This document shows positions 10,662-21,384 of a stretch of DNA of 64,000 nt, in pieces. The notes below the pieces were generated by a model that was given only the letters and a program-made list of their open reading frames with translations, was not told where the DNA came from and searched no databases. The DNA lies in NCBI GenBank assembly GCA_963556255.1, contig OY744615.1, positions 47,735,900 through 47,799,899 of the forward strand, read 5' to 3'. The DNA is from Allolobophora icterica (taxonomy: Eukaryota; Annelida; Clitellata; Crassiclitellata; Lumbricidae). The stretch's first letter is position 1; the number at the start of each line of letters is the position of its first letter. The translations under genes and the position numbers were made by a program.

Positions 10662-11633
10662 TTGTACGGCGCTGTGGTCAGGACAGAACATGGCGACACT
10701 TCAAGTTTTCGAATAAAGAAAGGGGTCAGACAGGGATGTATACTATCACCATACCTATTCATTCTATATGCAGAAAGGATAATGAGGGAGGCAGGTTTTG
10801 ATGATGAGGCGGAGGGTGTGAGGATAGCTGGAAGGATAGTGAACAATTTAAGGTATGCGGACGACACAACACTGCTGGCGGAAAAAAAGGAGAAACTGAA
10901 GGATAACATCAGAAGGCTAAAATGTGCTAGCGAGAAAGCAGGAATGTACTTTAATATAAAAAAGACGAAGATAATGACCACTGAGAAATGGAGTTATTTT
11001 GAGGTAGATGGAGAGGAGATAGAGGTGGTATCAAGCTTCTGTTTCTTGGGGGCCATGATGGAGAGTGAAGGTGGATGCGAACGAGAAATACGACGGAGAA
11101 TTACATTGGGGAAGACGGCAACGCAGGGACTGGAAAAAATATGGAAGGACAAATCAGTGAGTTTGGGAACGAAGACAAGAATTGTTAAAGCAATGATCTT
11201 ACCAGTGGTGCTTTACGGATGCGAAACATGGACAAAAACCAAGGCATTGGAGAAGAAAATTGAGGCATGTGAAATGTGGATCTGGAGGAAAATGTTGAGG
11301 GTTTCTTGGACTGAGAAGAGAACTAACGAGGATATCCTGGAAGAAATAGGACACTGGAGAGGGAGTTTGACGTTGGGGCAGAGAGCGTCCAGGCAGAAGA
11401 TGTCATACTTTGGACACGTGATGCGTGCAGATGGGCTGGAAAAGGAGATGATGTTGGCGTGTGGGGAGGGCAGAAGGAGGAGAGGACGACCAAGGAGGAG
11501 ATGGATGGACGAGATACAGGAGGCATTGAAGATGAACATCTCGGAGCTGAGAGAGGCAACGAGAAATCGGAGCACATGGAGAAGGTTGACCATGACAGTC
11601 GCTAGGATTCAACGAATCGACAGCACAAGGTGA
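10662..11633 (+). CDS. RTE-like LINE reverse transcriptase, C-terminal part
   Basis: The frame codes for 323 residues with KKGVRQGCILSPYLF (motif B), NNLRYADDTTLLAEKKEKL (catalytic YADD) and SSFCFLGAMMES. Further on come LYGCETWTKTKA, SYFGHVMRADG and the basic RRRRGRPRRRWMDEI block typical of RTE-like elements. The endonuclease and N-terminal RT are absent. The stop codon is TGA 11631-11633. The frame is undamaged. Confidence 0.88.
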   Translation: MYGAVVRTEHGDTSSFRIKKGVRQGCILSPYLFILYAERIMREAGFDDEAEGVRIAGRIVNNLRYADDTTLLAEKKEKLKDNIRRLKCASEKAGMYFNIKKTKIMTTEKWSYFEVDGEEIEVVSSFCFLGAMMESEGGCEREIRRRITLGKTATQGLEKIWKDKSVSLGTKTRIVKAMILPVVLYGCETWTKTKALEKKIEACEMWIWRKMLRVSWTEKRTNEDILEEIGHWRGSLTLGQRASRQKMSYFGHVMRADGLEKEMMLACGEGRRRRGRPRRRWMDEIQEALKMNISELREATRNRSTWRRLTMTVARIQRIDSTR

Positions 11634-11706
11634 CAAGGTGACGGCGCTGTGCGTTTGCTAGCGCTTCTTAATAAAGAATATACTTACTTACTTACTTACT
11701 TACTTA
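11634..11706 (+). repeat. 3' tail of the RTE-like LINE with (ACTT)n
   Basis: After the RT stop there are about 50 bp and then a tandem ACTT run (about 11680-11706) directly before the hAT right-hand sequence resumes. This is the retrotransposition tail and not an independent microsatellite. Confidence 0.8.
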
Positions 11707-11820
11707 TAATTATAACGATTTTGTTGCGCTTCGTAATTCGACCTATAACCATGGCGGCTCCCAAAACTTCCTAAACTTCGCAATGCGGCTCCTCACCGGA
11801 AAAAAGGTTGGGGACCACTG

Positions 11821-12354
11821 GTACTATACACGAAACATACCTGAAACAAAATAATGTTGGCGTAAAATCTCTCATTCGTTAAGTCCAGCACGCGAAATGT
11901 ACTATAGTTCCTATACTATTGTATCCAGAACATTCAATATACCCTTACGAGGCAAACCTATTTATAGTCAAATTAATATACCTAATAGAGGTGTCTAAAC
12001 AATCCAAAAACAACGAATGTTCATTAATCATCATCATCAATGGCAAGCCCCTCTCAGGAGCGTATACCCGTTTCCACAATTCTCCGTTGTTACCCGATTG
12101 GTTAGAGTTGTTTGTGCCACAGGAACGGTGAGAACGGTTGAAAGTAATTTCTGCCGACGTTGAAAGGTGTCGTTAAGCTATTATCCATTCATCCTGATTG
12201 GTTAGAGCGCTCGCTTTAGACACCTTTTAAAAGTTGTTAATCGAAGCTTTTTACACAAACGCCACAAGATCGAATTTGTCGAGCGCACGCATTAGACACC
12301 ATTAAGAGTGATTTAACTAATGAGATATAGAGAGATGACACTCCGATAAACTAA
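11821..12354. other. No gene; two short-module copies
   Basis: Nothing coding is recognised. GGTTAGAGCGCTCGCTTTAG followed by ACACCTTTTAAAA (from about 12202) and TTAGACACCATTAA (about 12292) are copies of the short dispersed module described in the findings. Confidence 0.55.
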
Positions 12355-12765
12355 TGATTAATTAATGATTGTAGACTAATGATTGTAGTGGCAGATATTG
12401 AACTGAGGAATAAGAAATAATCAATTAAACATTTCAAAGATAAAATAAGAATATAATGTAATTATTATAATTATATGTACTGTGCATCTGAAGTTGTTTA
12501 AATATTTCTTGCGAGTGACAATAGTTGGGAAGTACTGTTTCATTTGTATCAAAACAGTTTAGAGCTATGTGTTTTATGGATAGCATTAGATATATTGCTT
12601 TAAATGATGTGACATTATTGATATTGTAAGCGTATGTTTGACACCTTTAAATGGTGTCTTTCGGACACTATAAGTTTATCGTTTTCTGTAAACTGTATTT
12701 CTAAATTGTCGTCAACGGCCTTTGGTGTCATAAGACGACGTTAAACTGTGGAATAATAATAATAA
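12355..12765. repeat. Dispersed repeat family G, copy 1
   Basis: It aligns almost base for base with 33955-34360, with a more diverged third copy at 34400-34765. Landmarks are TCTGAAGTTGTTTAAATATT, the near-perfect palindrome GACACCTTTAAATGGTGTC (about 12640-12658) and GTCGTCAACGGCC near the end. No protein is encoded. Confidence 0.88.
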
Positions 12766-12799
12766 TAATAATAAACTAATAGTATGGGTTTAAGCAACA

Positions 12800-13080
12800 G
12801 TAACTAACCAAGCTGATTGGTTTTTACTCTAATTATACTCTGCCGCTGTCCTACTCATAATAGTGCCAGTCACAAATCTGGAAAAGGAGGATGGCAACGC
12901 ATAGCATACTTATTATGACGCAATGTCGTGAAACAGCAACTAACTAATAAATTCGTTGAGAGCTGTATTATACCACAAGAACGGTGAGAACTTTTAAAAA
13001 TCGACATAAACGGCCTTTGAAGCCAAAAATGTCGTTAAACTTATGGCAACCACAACCGATTTGTTTGCGACTCGCTTTAT
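12800..13080 (-). repeat. Dispersed module M, inverted copy
   Basis: On the minus strand the order matches other copies: a TTTAACGACAT-like word, AAAGGCCGTTTATGTCGA, GTTCTCACCGTTCTTGTGG, TAGTTGCTGTTTCACGACAT and then GTGACTGGCACTA. This copy shows the whole unit in one piece and so helps define it. Confidence 0.65.
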
Positions 13081-13104
13081 ACAATAATAACTACTACTAC
13101 TGCT

Positions 13105-13278
13105 GCTGGATGGAAATGGGCGGAGGGGCAGACTCAACAGAGAGTGGACAGACGACATCGAAGATTGGTGTAAGCAAGATCTGCACAACTTAAGAATACT
13201 AGCACAAGACCGGGGACTTTGGAAAAAACTGATAGATCATGCATTGGACACCTACGGGCCTTCGGCCGACGGATCCTG

Positions 13279-13281
<3 letters not shown>
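13105..13281 (+). pseudogene. RTE-like LINE, extreme C-terminal fragment
   Basis: One frame reads GRRGRLNREWTDDIEDWC and, downstream, LWKKLIDHALDTYG, then a stop codon that is itself the first unit of a TGA run. This is the last segment of an RTE-like reverse transcriptase protein, severely 5'-truncated. The trinucleotide array that follows grows directly from its end. Confidence 0.75.
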
Positions 13282-13662
<381 letters not shown>

Positions 13663-13702
13663 GAGATATATATATATATATATACATATAAAAAGGTGCA
13701 TA

Positions 13703-14168
13703 TACATGTTTTCATATACAAATATACGCCTGTATTATTAATGTTTGACAGGTGTAGCTCAGAGGGAAAGGGGACAACCCTGACAGGTGTTACGGTTTCA
13801 GGAAGTCACCCATAGGTCTAACGAAGGATTTGAGGGCACATGGTTCTTTTGACCCTCTGTGGCTCACAGTGACACTGACCCACTTGATTTGAGCTGTTGT
13901 AGAAGTGTTTATCATCTGTCCGCTTCTTAAGCCTGACATAATAACATTAATTTAACAAGTTCATTAAAAACGTTGCGCGTCCACTTCCACTTAAACGGAG
14001 AATGTAGAGCTTTACAAAGGTGTGTAAAATTTGTATTGTAATTTGTAACTTCTATTGGTATCAACCAATGGCACACCAAAACCAAGTCGTAATCATGTCA
14101 AAATCTAAAAGATCAGTCCGTGAGACCAAAAGGCAGTTAAGAACTGCTCTTAGGCAGCAAAGGCCGTT
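13703..14168 (+). repeat. Dispersed repeat family E, copy 2
   Basis: It matches copy 1 (4083-4535) through the same landmarks and extends further upstream to a TATACAAATATACGCCTGTA word that copy 3 (29705-30030, inverted) also has. It is cut on the right by SINE-B. Confidence 0.8.
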
Positions 14169-14430
14169 GGGGGCCGTAGAGTAATGGATAGCACACTGGC
14201 GTGAAGTGCAGAAGGTACCAAGATCGAATCCCGTAGCCCTCCATAAGGTTTACTCAGCCTTCTACTAGCTAGATGGCGGCAGTAGTTAAGTTGGTGTTTG
14301 GGCGTGATTGGCGCCCTGCGTGGCTGTCGATAAAAACAGTTGTATTCGACTCCTGTAAAACTGTTATCATGTGCTTCTTTTGTATACATGTATGCAAGGC
14401 GCCCTGCGTGGCTGCCGTTTCTACTAGAAA
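14169..14430 (+). mobile_element. SINE family B, copy 1
   Basis: The head GGGGGCCGTAGAGTAATGG with GATCGAATCCCG as box B is tRNA-like and matches 23740-24015. The body shares CACTCAGCCTT-like, GAGATGGCG-like, GGGCGTGATTGGCGCC-like and GTATTCGACTCCTGTAA words. Its 3' part carries GCGCCCTGCGTGGCTG twice (14311 and 14398). Confidence 0.78.
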
Positions 14431-14439
14431 AACTGTTTG

Positions 14440-14640
14440 AACAGTTCCCTCCCTTCGTTTGTACCGTACACAGCTAAGCAATGTGTTGGGGGATCTTGAA
14501 GTCAACAGCCTTCAAATCTCTGAGCCGCATTTCGCTGCGTGCGCCTTCTCAATTAAACGCCTCAACACTGCTCGGTCAGCTGCACTGGCTTCCTGTCGAA
14601 TTCAGAATTACCTATTAAGTCCACACAATGAGAACTCCTA
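14440..14640 (+). pseudogene. LINE reverse transcriptase 3' fragment
   Basis: One frame gives GQLHWLPVEFRI near 14570-14610, a motif of CR1/L2-like elements. It is preceded by a degraded stretch homologous to 4553-4740. Stops and frame changes show it is dead. Confidence 0.5.
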
Positions 14641-15982
14641 AGTCCTAACTACCTTCAGGCGCTACTTTCCCCTTAGATTCCGCCTCGCAGTCTGCGATCT
14701 TCGGGTCGCTTGTTTGAGCTTCGATGTAGCACTGTCATGGACTCTCGGACTTTGCGCGCGTTAAAGTCAAGTTTGTTATAATTATGGATGGATTTCAACG
14801 GTTTAAAGATACCTTACAAGTTACAACAACAAAGTTGATAAAAAAATGTTGTACAGTTTACAGTGCAATGAATGCATCATGATCCATAGCTATAGATTAG
14901 AAAAAAATATTTTTTTATTTTTCCAAAGTTTAACGTCGTTGTATGGGAATGTATGACATCAAGGGCCCTTACCGATTACTTAAAGCATACGCGGTGCAGT
15001 GAACCTTTATTTATAAAGTCCTAAAAGCACTAGTTAAAGGTGTCAAAACAGAAATTTACATTGTCATTAGTATTCATTGTTTATGACATAAACTAATACA
15101 GCTAATAATGTCTAGGCCTATGACACGTGTATTCTAATAAGATTATATCTACAGAATTGATAATAAAAGAAAACCGCAACTTCAGCCGAGATTCTCAACC
15201 TATTACTTATAAATTTTAATACAGCTTAATATTGATTGTTACTATACTTGTTGGCTTCGACTGCATTCAATAATATTGAACGCGAGAGGGACTAGTTATA
15301 GTCGTAGTGAAATCTTTAAAAGAGGTGTGTAAAACATAAAAATTCACATCCATATTATTGAGTTTCACATCAGGTAGGTAGGTAGTTTCTGTTTAACGAC
15401 AAAATATCACAAAGTGATAATTAGTTTCGCCCTCCCTTTCTATCCCAGCTTTGGACTGGCATCTCCCTAAAGTGACAGTTTCCCGGAAAAAGTCCAGCGG
15501 AAATTTGTTCCAAGTGACAGTTCATTGTTAGTAATGCAGGTTGATTGGTTAGTTACTGTTTAACGACGCTGTATCATAATGAGAATGATTAGCGTCGCCC
15601 TCATCCTTTGGGACAGGCACTACCAGACCACGGACAGTGGCGGTTTCATGCAGCGGATTTTGGACGCAGCATTTTACAGACATCCTCAGCAGAGACCGTT
15701 TTAAAAGTTGTCTAAACTGCGCACTTAGTTATTGCATGCAAAAATATTCGTCTAATATAATTATAATCTAGTATTTTAGCTTTTCCAGTATTTAAATCCG
15801 TGTTGTGGCTGCGCACTTGATGTCGAACATACTTTGCCTCTAATAAGTCGAATTTACGAATAACTATTTATTATTATTATGCCAGAGTCTAACGTTGTCT
15901 TATGACATCAAAGGCCGTTGACGACAATTCAAAATGTATTAAATGTCGTAAGTTAGTTGCTGTTTAACGACACTGTGTCATG
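14641..15982. repeat. Intergenic field of short dispersed modules
   Basis: No gene is seen. Module M appears near 15385-15480 and 15545-15640 (TACTGTTTAACGACGCTGTA, GATTAGCGTCGCCCTC). A related ATCAAAGGCCGTTGACGA word is at about 15908, and an AGGTGTGTAAAA word is near 15322. Another module M copy begins at about 15952 and is split by the L2 insertion. Confidence 0.6.
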
Positions 15983-16871
15983 AGGTGTGGATGGCTTCCA
16001 AGCGCCTTAAATTGAATTCCGCCAAGACTAAATTTATTTGGTTGGGTACTAGGCAGCGGCTGGCTGGGCTTGACCGGGCATCTCTCGCTGCTGAATTCCC
16101 CTCTTTCTCCTTCTCCCCTGCAGTGCGCGACCTTGGCGTCATACTTGACCAAGAGTTAACTTTCTTGCCGCAGCTTCGCCGCTTAACCCGCGACTGCTTC
16201 TATCAGTTGCGCCAGCTCCGCACTATTGCTCGCGCCCTTTCTCCATCTGCTACGTCCACTCTGGTCCATGCTTTTATCACGGCCCGAGTAGACTACTGCT
16301 CCTCTCTCTATATTGGCCTACCTGCGGTGCGTCTGGCCTGTCTTGAACGCATCATGCGTGCTGCTGCCAGACTTATTGGTCGGATATCCAAGTTTGACCA
16401 TGTGTCCGACTTCATGCTCCGGGACTTGCATTGGCAACCGGTTCCCCTGCGCATCCAGTATAGGATTGCCTCCTTGGTCTGGCGCTGCCAGCTGGGCATC
16501 GCTCCAGCTTATCTGAGGTCCCTCTGCCTACCTGCCGGTGAGACCCGTGGTCGCTCACTCCGCTCTGCGGAGAGGGGGGTGCTTGTTGTGCCATTTGCTC
16601 GTACTGCCACCATGCAAAATCGGGCCTTTGTGGTGGTTGGTCCTGTGGTTTGGAACGGGCTCCCTCTGGAGCTGCGTCTCCTCCCAAAAACCCAACCCGA
16701 GTCTTTCTACACTGCGTTAAAAACTGTTCTTTTTGTTCGTGCTGAAGTCGGGAGCGCCTCTGAGTAGTCCCCTTGAAGACGCGCTATATAAGTGCTCAAA
16801 TGAATGAATGAATGAATGAATGAATGAATGAATGAATGAATGAATGAATGAATGAATGAATGAATGAATGA
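15983..16871 (+). mobile_element. L2-type LINE fragment inserted inside a module M copy
   Basis: The left flank stops at ACACTGTGTCAT and the right flank resumes with AACAAAGATGATTAGCGTCG, which are contiguous in other module copies. The insert ends with GGGAGCGCCTCTGAGTAGT, a GCGCTATATAAG word and an (ATGA)n tail of about 74 bp (16798-16871). A tail of this kind is typical of L2 elements. It is strongly 5'-truncated. Confidence 0.9.
15985..16767 (+). CDS. L2-like reverse transcriptase, C-terminal half
   Basis: The 260 residues begin just after the catalytic site: KRLKLNSAKTKFIWLG is the block that follows YADD in CR1/L2 proteins. VRDLGVILDQELTF, HAFITARVDYCSSLYIGLP, the RDLHWQPVPLRIQYRI-type block (about 150-165) and a C-terminal VVGPVVWNGLPLELR follow. 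The start shown is simply where the truncation falls. The endonuclease and palm are absent, so the product cannot act alone. The undamaged frame suggests a recent insertion. Confidence 0.88.
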   Translation: MWMASKRLKLNSAKTKFIWLGTRQRLAGLDRASLAAEFPSFSFSPAVRDLGVILDQELTFLPQLRRLTRDCFYQLRQLRTIARALSPSATSTLVHAFITARVDYCSSLYIGLPAVRLACLERIMRAAARLIGRISKFDHVSDFMLRDLHWQPVPLRIQYRIASLVWRCQLGIAPAYLRSLCLPAGETRGRSLRSAERGVLVVPFARTATMQNRAFVVVGPVVWNGLPLELRLLPKTQPESFYTALKTVLFVRAEVGSASE

Positions 16872-18470
16872 ATAACAAAGATGATTAGCGTCGCGCCCTT
16901 CCTCTCTCTACAGGCTTGGTACTAGCCCTGTCAGAGTATGAACAGTGGCGGAGATTGCGTACAATGTATGAAAATCGAGAAACTTATAGCGTCCGAAAGA
17001 CACCATTAAAAGATGTCAAAACAGAGCCTTGCAATGACACTAATATTCATCGTTTAACAACATTTAAAGCACTACAACTGACACTGTCTTAGACACTGTC
17101 CTAGATTTAGCCATTATTTTATTTTTATTTAGCATTAGCGATAATCGCGACTGCCTTGACCGGTTGACGGCGTTTAAAATCGACTTCAGGTTAAATAGAA
17201 TTGATGATAGAAATAGCGCTGATGGTAAAGCGTTTTAGAGGTGTTTAAGGAGATATTCGAGTATGTAGCGTTAGATCACCAAGCTCTGATTGTATTCCAG
17301 TTTCCATTTGTGGCTGAAAATGGTCGTTTACGTCCAACTTAATTTACATTATTTTATGTTCGGTTAGTTGCTGTTTAACGACGCTTTGTAGTTACAAAGA
17401 AAGCGAAGATCATAATGATAACGACGACGATGATGATAATTATTATACGACGAATGTCCTTGAACAGAGACCCGCAACCTTTCCCGCCCATGCTACGTTG
17501 TAATTCGCAGCAGAAAACAGCTTTATCCACAGTTCAGACTGACATCATGAGAAAAGGTAGTGGGAGTTAACGCTTGTAGTAATTTCCAGTGTATAGCCAC
17601 ATCTTGTCCTCCTCAACCCTCTTCCGAGCTTTGGACTGGCACTATTTGGAGCTGATGGCACGGACTTGTAATGGCGAAGAGTTCGGAAGCAGTTAAATAA
17701 CGTTAGTGTCTGATGATTCTAATAGGACAGGTGGACTGTTTTTAAAAGGTGTATAACGGACTTGCTGTAACCTGTTTGAATTTAACGATATCTTGTGGCT
17801 ACATCGGCCATATACACTATGTTATACATCACTCATTCATAATAGCACAAACAGCACGCACATTAAACTATGTCAGTAGCTAATCAAGTAAAATCAAATC
17901 AAATATATTTCTCTTTTAAAATATAGCAATGGCTATAATATACTCGAATCTAAGTTTGGTTTATTAGCAAAGTATACGTGAATTAAAGGTGCTACATAGG
18001 CCTACATGAAACGAATTTTGACATAATATCTCATATTATTTATGTCCTGTATACCCGAAATGTACTAAATACGTTGTATTACTCCTTAATCTTTCCATGC
18101 TGCTAGATGTCATTAAATTAAATAGATCCCTTGCACACCTTTTTAAAATATTAAACTCTTCATATAAGAACGAGTAGAAGCAACTTTTTTTAATCAAATT
18201 CGATTCAGAATATTAGTTCTATAAAAGCGCAATTTTCGCAACATTTATAAACTCACTTATGGAGACAGTACTCAGCTCTTGTTTGTCAGTCTAGGAATAC
18301 TGCCATTTGACCTGATTATTAAACTACAGATTTGCTTGAATATGCTTAGATTTCAATGGAAATTGTTACCTGCAAATGTTCACAGGTATTTTTCTCTGAA
18401 CCTGGAAATAAATTATCATTACACGAGATCTTGCAGTCAAAGTCGCATGTTATGCTCGCAATCTTAGTGT
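16872..18470. repeat. Intergenic modules, no gene recognised
   Basis: It starts with the right half of the split module M (to about 16950). It then holds further partial module copies (17360-17400, 17620-17660) and short-module words at 17225 (TTTTAGAGGTGTTTAAGG) and 17740. The rest is AT-rich with no recognisable exon. Confidence 0.55.
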
Positions 18471-18476
18471 TCTATG

Positions 18477-18684
18477 GATGGATGGATGGATGGATGGATG
18501 GATGGATGGATGGATGGATGGGTGGGTGGGTGGGTGGGTGGGTGGGTGGGTGGGTGGATGGATGGATGGATGGATGGATGGATGGATGGATGGATGGATG
18601 GATGGATGGATGGATGGATGGATGGATGGATGGATGGATGGATGGATGGATGGATGGATGGATGGATTGATGGATGGATGGATA
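18477..18684 (+). repeat. (GGAT)n microsatellite with a (GGTG)n core
   Basis: A GGAT array of about 208 bp has GGTG units at 18520-18555, flanked on both sides by GGAT units. Open frames across it are products of the repeat. Confidence 0.97.
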
Positions 18685-19077
18685 CGTAAACGCAACACAT
18701 CAAATCCTGTAATTAATTAAGTAATTGCTAATTGATTAATTCTAAGTTATCTGTAACAGTAGATGCAACCATCAATGATGTTTCGTGTATTGATCATACG
18801 AAAACAAAATTGAGCACTACATAAATTATTAATCAAATTTCTTCATTAGTTGGGCGAATGATGCTAGTTCTAGGTTAGTTGGCTTTAAATTCACAACTGT
18901 AAAAGTCTTTAAAAATCTCAGTCATGCAGTGTGATTGAAATGTTCAATGTCTCTCGTTTCATGTTGGATAACATCGCCAAGAATCCATAATAATTACTAA
19001 CTGCGGACAACACGAAAGAATGCAAAATTATGAACAATTCCTTTGCCTTTCAGAGCAGTTTTAGACGTAGAAGAAGA

Positions 19078-19345
19078 AGAAGAAGTGTCGTCCCTCAAGC
19101 TAGCCCTGAGGCAGACATGGTTGTTAGCGACTTCATTTTCATAGTCTCGGCATACGAGGGCGGGTGGCCAGTCCTCTCCCTCATTGTCTAATCTTCCCAC
19201 CGACAGTGTACCCATCGTAGCTGAGTTTGCTAGGAGGTGCAGGTGAAGCAGAAACCTCGAATCAAGTTTCTGCCCTGATGGAGATTTGAAACCCTGAACT
19301 CTCGATTGACAGTCCAGCATCCAAACCACTATACTATTGACAGAT
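19078..19345 (-). mobile_element. SINE family C, complete copy
   Basis: On the minus strand the head TAGTATAGTGGTTTGGATGC has a tRNA-like box A, and GGGTTTCAAATCTCC is a box B-like word. The shared body follows (TCAGGGCAGAAACTT, CTGTCGGTGGGAAGAT, CGAGACTATGAAAATGAAG-type words). It lies just beyond the 3' end of the receptor-like gene. Confidence 0.8.
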
Positions 19346-19908
19346 TCTGAATTGACATCTAAAAGGACCAAAAAACCTGTTGCAAACTTGAATTGATATA
19401 GCGCTTGTATATAGTCTGGTCTTCCAAAAGTGGCTTTTCTGTGTCGCTGAAAAATCTCGGTGACTTACATTATTTTACATCACCCAGTCCTTATATCATT
19501 GACATGGGTTTTAAAATGGTGTCATAATGGTGAATAGGTCCTATGCCATCTTTACATTGACTTCATATCCCTTCTCCAGGTTCGAAGGCGAACAATACCT
19601 TCTTTTACTCCTTCCTTCCAGCATACAAGAAGACGTATCTATACACTTGTGAAAATCTTGCTGTCCTCATATACATTACTGTATAACTTCTGCTCAAAAC
19701 TTCACGGATGACTTGTTTGCATTACTGCCGATGTTCCTTTCAGTCGTAGCTTCTCAAGTCTTCCAGTAATCTTTGAAACATTCCCACACGCTCTGTTCTT
19801 TACCCTACTCTTCTTTGAAACTCTGAGGTTACCGAACGCAATCCTATTCCTATCTCTGAAAGACTTCTTCCAAATGAGCGTTAATTTTACAGGACAGTTG
19901 AGTTCATT

Positions 19909-21384
19909 TTAAACAGGAAAACGTCTCAATATTAGCAGAAACACAGAAGCTACAAACACAGTCAGTACGCTTGAGAATTCGATTTTGCTGGAGGACGATT
20001 TCTCAGAAGACTTGCGGCTAGGTTTGTCCGTGTCCTTAGAATTCAAAACCTTGATCGGGTTTTTCTGCTTCGTTTCGATGACCCTGACGGTCATCCTCTG
20101 TTCGTGATAAACATCGTCGTCATAATCATCACTTTCGTAGTCGAACTCTTCGTCGGATCTCGGTAGCTCCGTGACGAAGACCCAGTCGAAGTTCCTTGCG
20201 TAATCTCGGCTGGATTTCGTCGTCCTGGACTGAACAGGAGTGGCGGCGTTGTTGCTCGCTATATAGTGATTGGAGCTCTGAATGGTGTCCCTGAGTGAGC
20301 CATCCGACCACCTGCTGTGGCTGGACGACATCCTTGTGCGTTCCGTCCGGGGAATGGGACTTTGTGCTTCAAAGTCTCGGCGTGGAGATGTCCAGGATAG
20401 AGGAAATTGGGTCCTGAGAGACATCGTCGTTGGGGTCTGCTTCGGACGCCTCGACCTGCGTCGCGACTTCCGGTTAAACTCTGGGTCAGCAGTCTGGACC
20501 CTGACTTGGAAACTCGGAACCCCTGTCGTCGACGGAAGTGGTGGAGGTGGGTGTGTGGTTCGATCGCTTTTTCGGTGCCACTCCATATCCGTTGATCTCG
20601 ACGTATGTTCAGCGATAGTGTTCGGTCGACCGTGACGAAATTCCTCGAACACATCCGGTCTTCGATCAGAGTCTTCCGGATCGACGTCCGGTTTGGTTGA
20701 TTGTACCGTGACAGATGAACCGGAACGTGTGCTGTCAAGCGTGTCCTTGCTTTTGAAGAACTTGATTGGCGACGTGAAGAAGATGCGTTCCATGTCGAGA
20801 TCGCGGTCGTCATGCTCCGTTTCATCGCGTCGTAGAGTGCACTCATCCGTGTCCCACCACTTCCTGTACAGATTCGCGAAGAAGTCCCCTTCCCGGAGTC
20901 GCTCAAGAGCGTCGTTCAGAAGTATAACGAGGGATACATTCCGCCGCGCTGCGAAGACGTATCCCGTTTCGTGGGTGAACTGATCGTGGGCTAGTAGATT
21001 GCAGGGTTCTCTGGACGCGTGGTAGACCGCCTCGATGGACTCCATGATCAGGACGAAGTCTCCATGTCTCACCTTCCTCAGTCCCTCTTCCAGTGGAACA
21101 ACGATCTCTGAAGGACTCCTGTCGTTCCATATCTTCTTGTAAAGAGATGAGTTGGAGGTCTTCAAATTGTAGGCCACTTCCTCACTGGTCACGCCGAATC
21201 CAAGTCTGGAATGGTCAGAGGCGTTGAGGAGGTGTTCGAGCAGCCAGGGTCGATGGTCCGTTGGGTTTTCTGGAGCTCGAGCGAGTAACGAGAGGGTGGA
21301 TTTGAGGAAGGGTTGCGTGTAGCTAAAGCGTCGAGATTGGGTTATGTTGGCGGAATCTATCGGAAGAACGCTGACGTTTGCCAC
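19909..21384 (-). CDS. Exon 4 of receptor-like gene: end of S1, all of S2, tail and hydrophobic C-terminus
   Basis: The exon encodes residues 127-617. It opens with VANVSVLPIDSANITQSRRF and SYTQPFLK, the S1 strand and FSxPF block of iGluR/IR ligand-binding domains. After LARAPENPTDHRPWLLEH it goes straight into S2: LGFGVTSEEVAYNLKT, SLYKKIW, FVLIMESIEAVYHA, REPCNLL and FFANLYRKWWDTDEC. Cys254 and Cys308 sit where the conserved S2 disulfide is expected, and Glu241 where the acidic ligand contact lies. The arginine that normally binds the alpha-carboxylate appears replaced (Thr/Gln near 141-142), so the ligand is probably not a plain amino acid. No M1-M3 hydrophobic segments exist between S1 and S2. 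Residues about 309-590 are Ser/Arg-rich with an acidic patch, and 598-612 are hydrophobic before RRFPV and TAA. The acceptor is TTCTCTGATTCCAG. Confidence 0.85.
   Translation of the reverse strand: MANVSVLPIDSANITQSRRFSYTQPFLKSTLSLLARAPENPTDHRPWLLEHLLNASDHSRLGFGVTSEEVAYNLKTSNSSLYKKIWNDRSPSEIVVPLEEGLRKVRHGDFVLIMESIEAVYHASREPCNLLAHDQFTHETGYVFAARRNVSLVILLNDALERLREGDFFANLYRKWWDTDECTLRRDETEHDDRDLDMERIFFTSPIKFFKSKDTLDSTRSGSSVTVQSTKPDVDPEDSDRRPDVFEEFRHGRPNTIAEHTSRSTDMEWHRKSDRTTHPPPPLPSTTGVPSFQVRVQTADPEFNRKSRRRSRRPKQTPTTMSLRTQFPLSWTSPRRDFEAQSPIPRTERTRMSSSHSRWSDGSLRDTIQSSNHYIASNNAATPVQSRTTKSSRDYARNFDWVFVTELPRSDEEFDYESDDYDDDVYHEQRMTVRVIETKQKNPIKVLNSKDTDKPSRKSSEKSSSSKIEFSSVLTVFVASVFLLILRRFPV

Larger units (their letters stand above)
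9309..11820. mobile_element. hAT transposon shell containing two LINE fragments
   Basis: The left end CAGTGATCACCAACC and the complement of the right end GGTTGGGGACCACTG form matching terminal inverted repeats. Both ends carry subterminal GCGGCTC words (9351-9380 and 11752-11792). No transposase sequence remains; the interior is occupied by the RT fragments at 9462-10515 and 10662-11706. The flanking octamers (TATACCTG and GTACTATA) do not match, so the target duplication is lost or one end is rearranged. Confidence 0.75.

Noticed and set aside
9301..11828. Target-site duplication for the hAT shell
   Set aside because: Flanking octamers TATACCTG and GTACTATA do not match at any reasonable shift.
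18356..18720. MDGW and IHPS repeat proteins
   Set aside because: Tetranucleotide (GGAT)n read in several frames; no flanking coding sequence.
19062..19371. 124-residue minus-strand frame as an extra exon of the receptor-like gene
   Set aside because: It reads through SINE-C, and the gene already ends with a stop codon at 19909.
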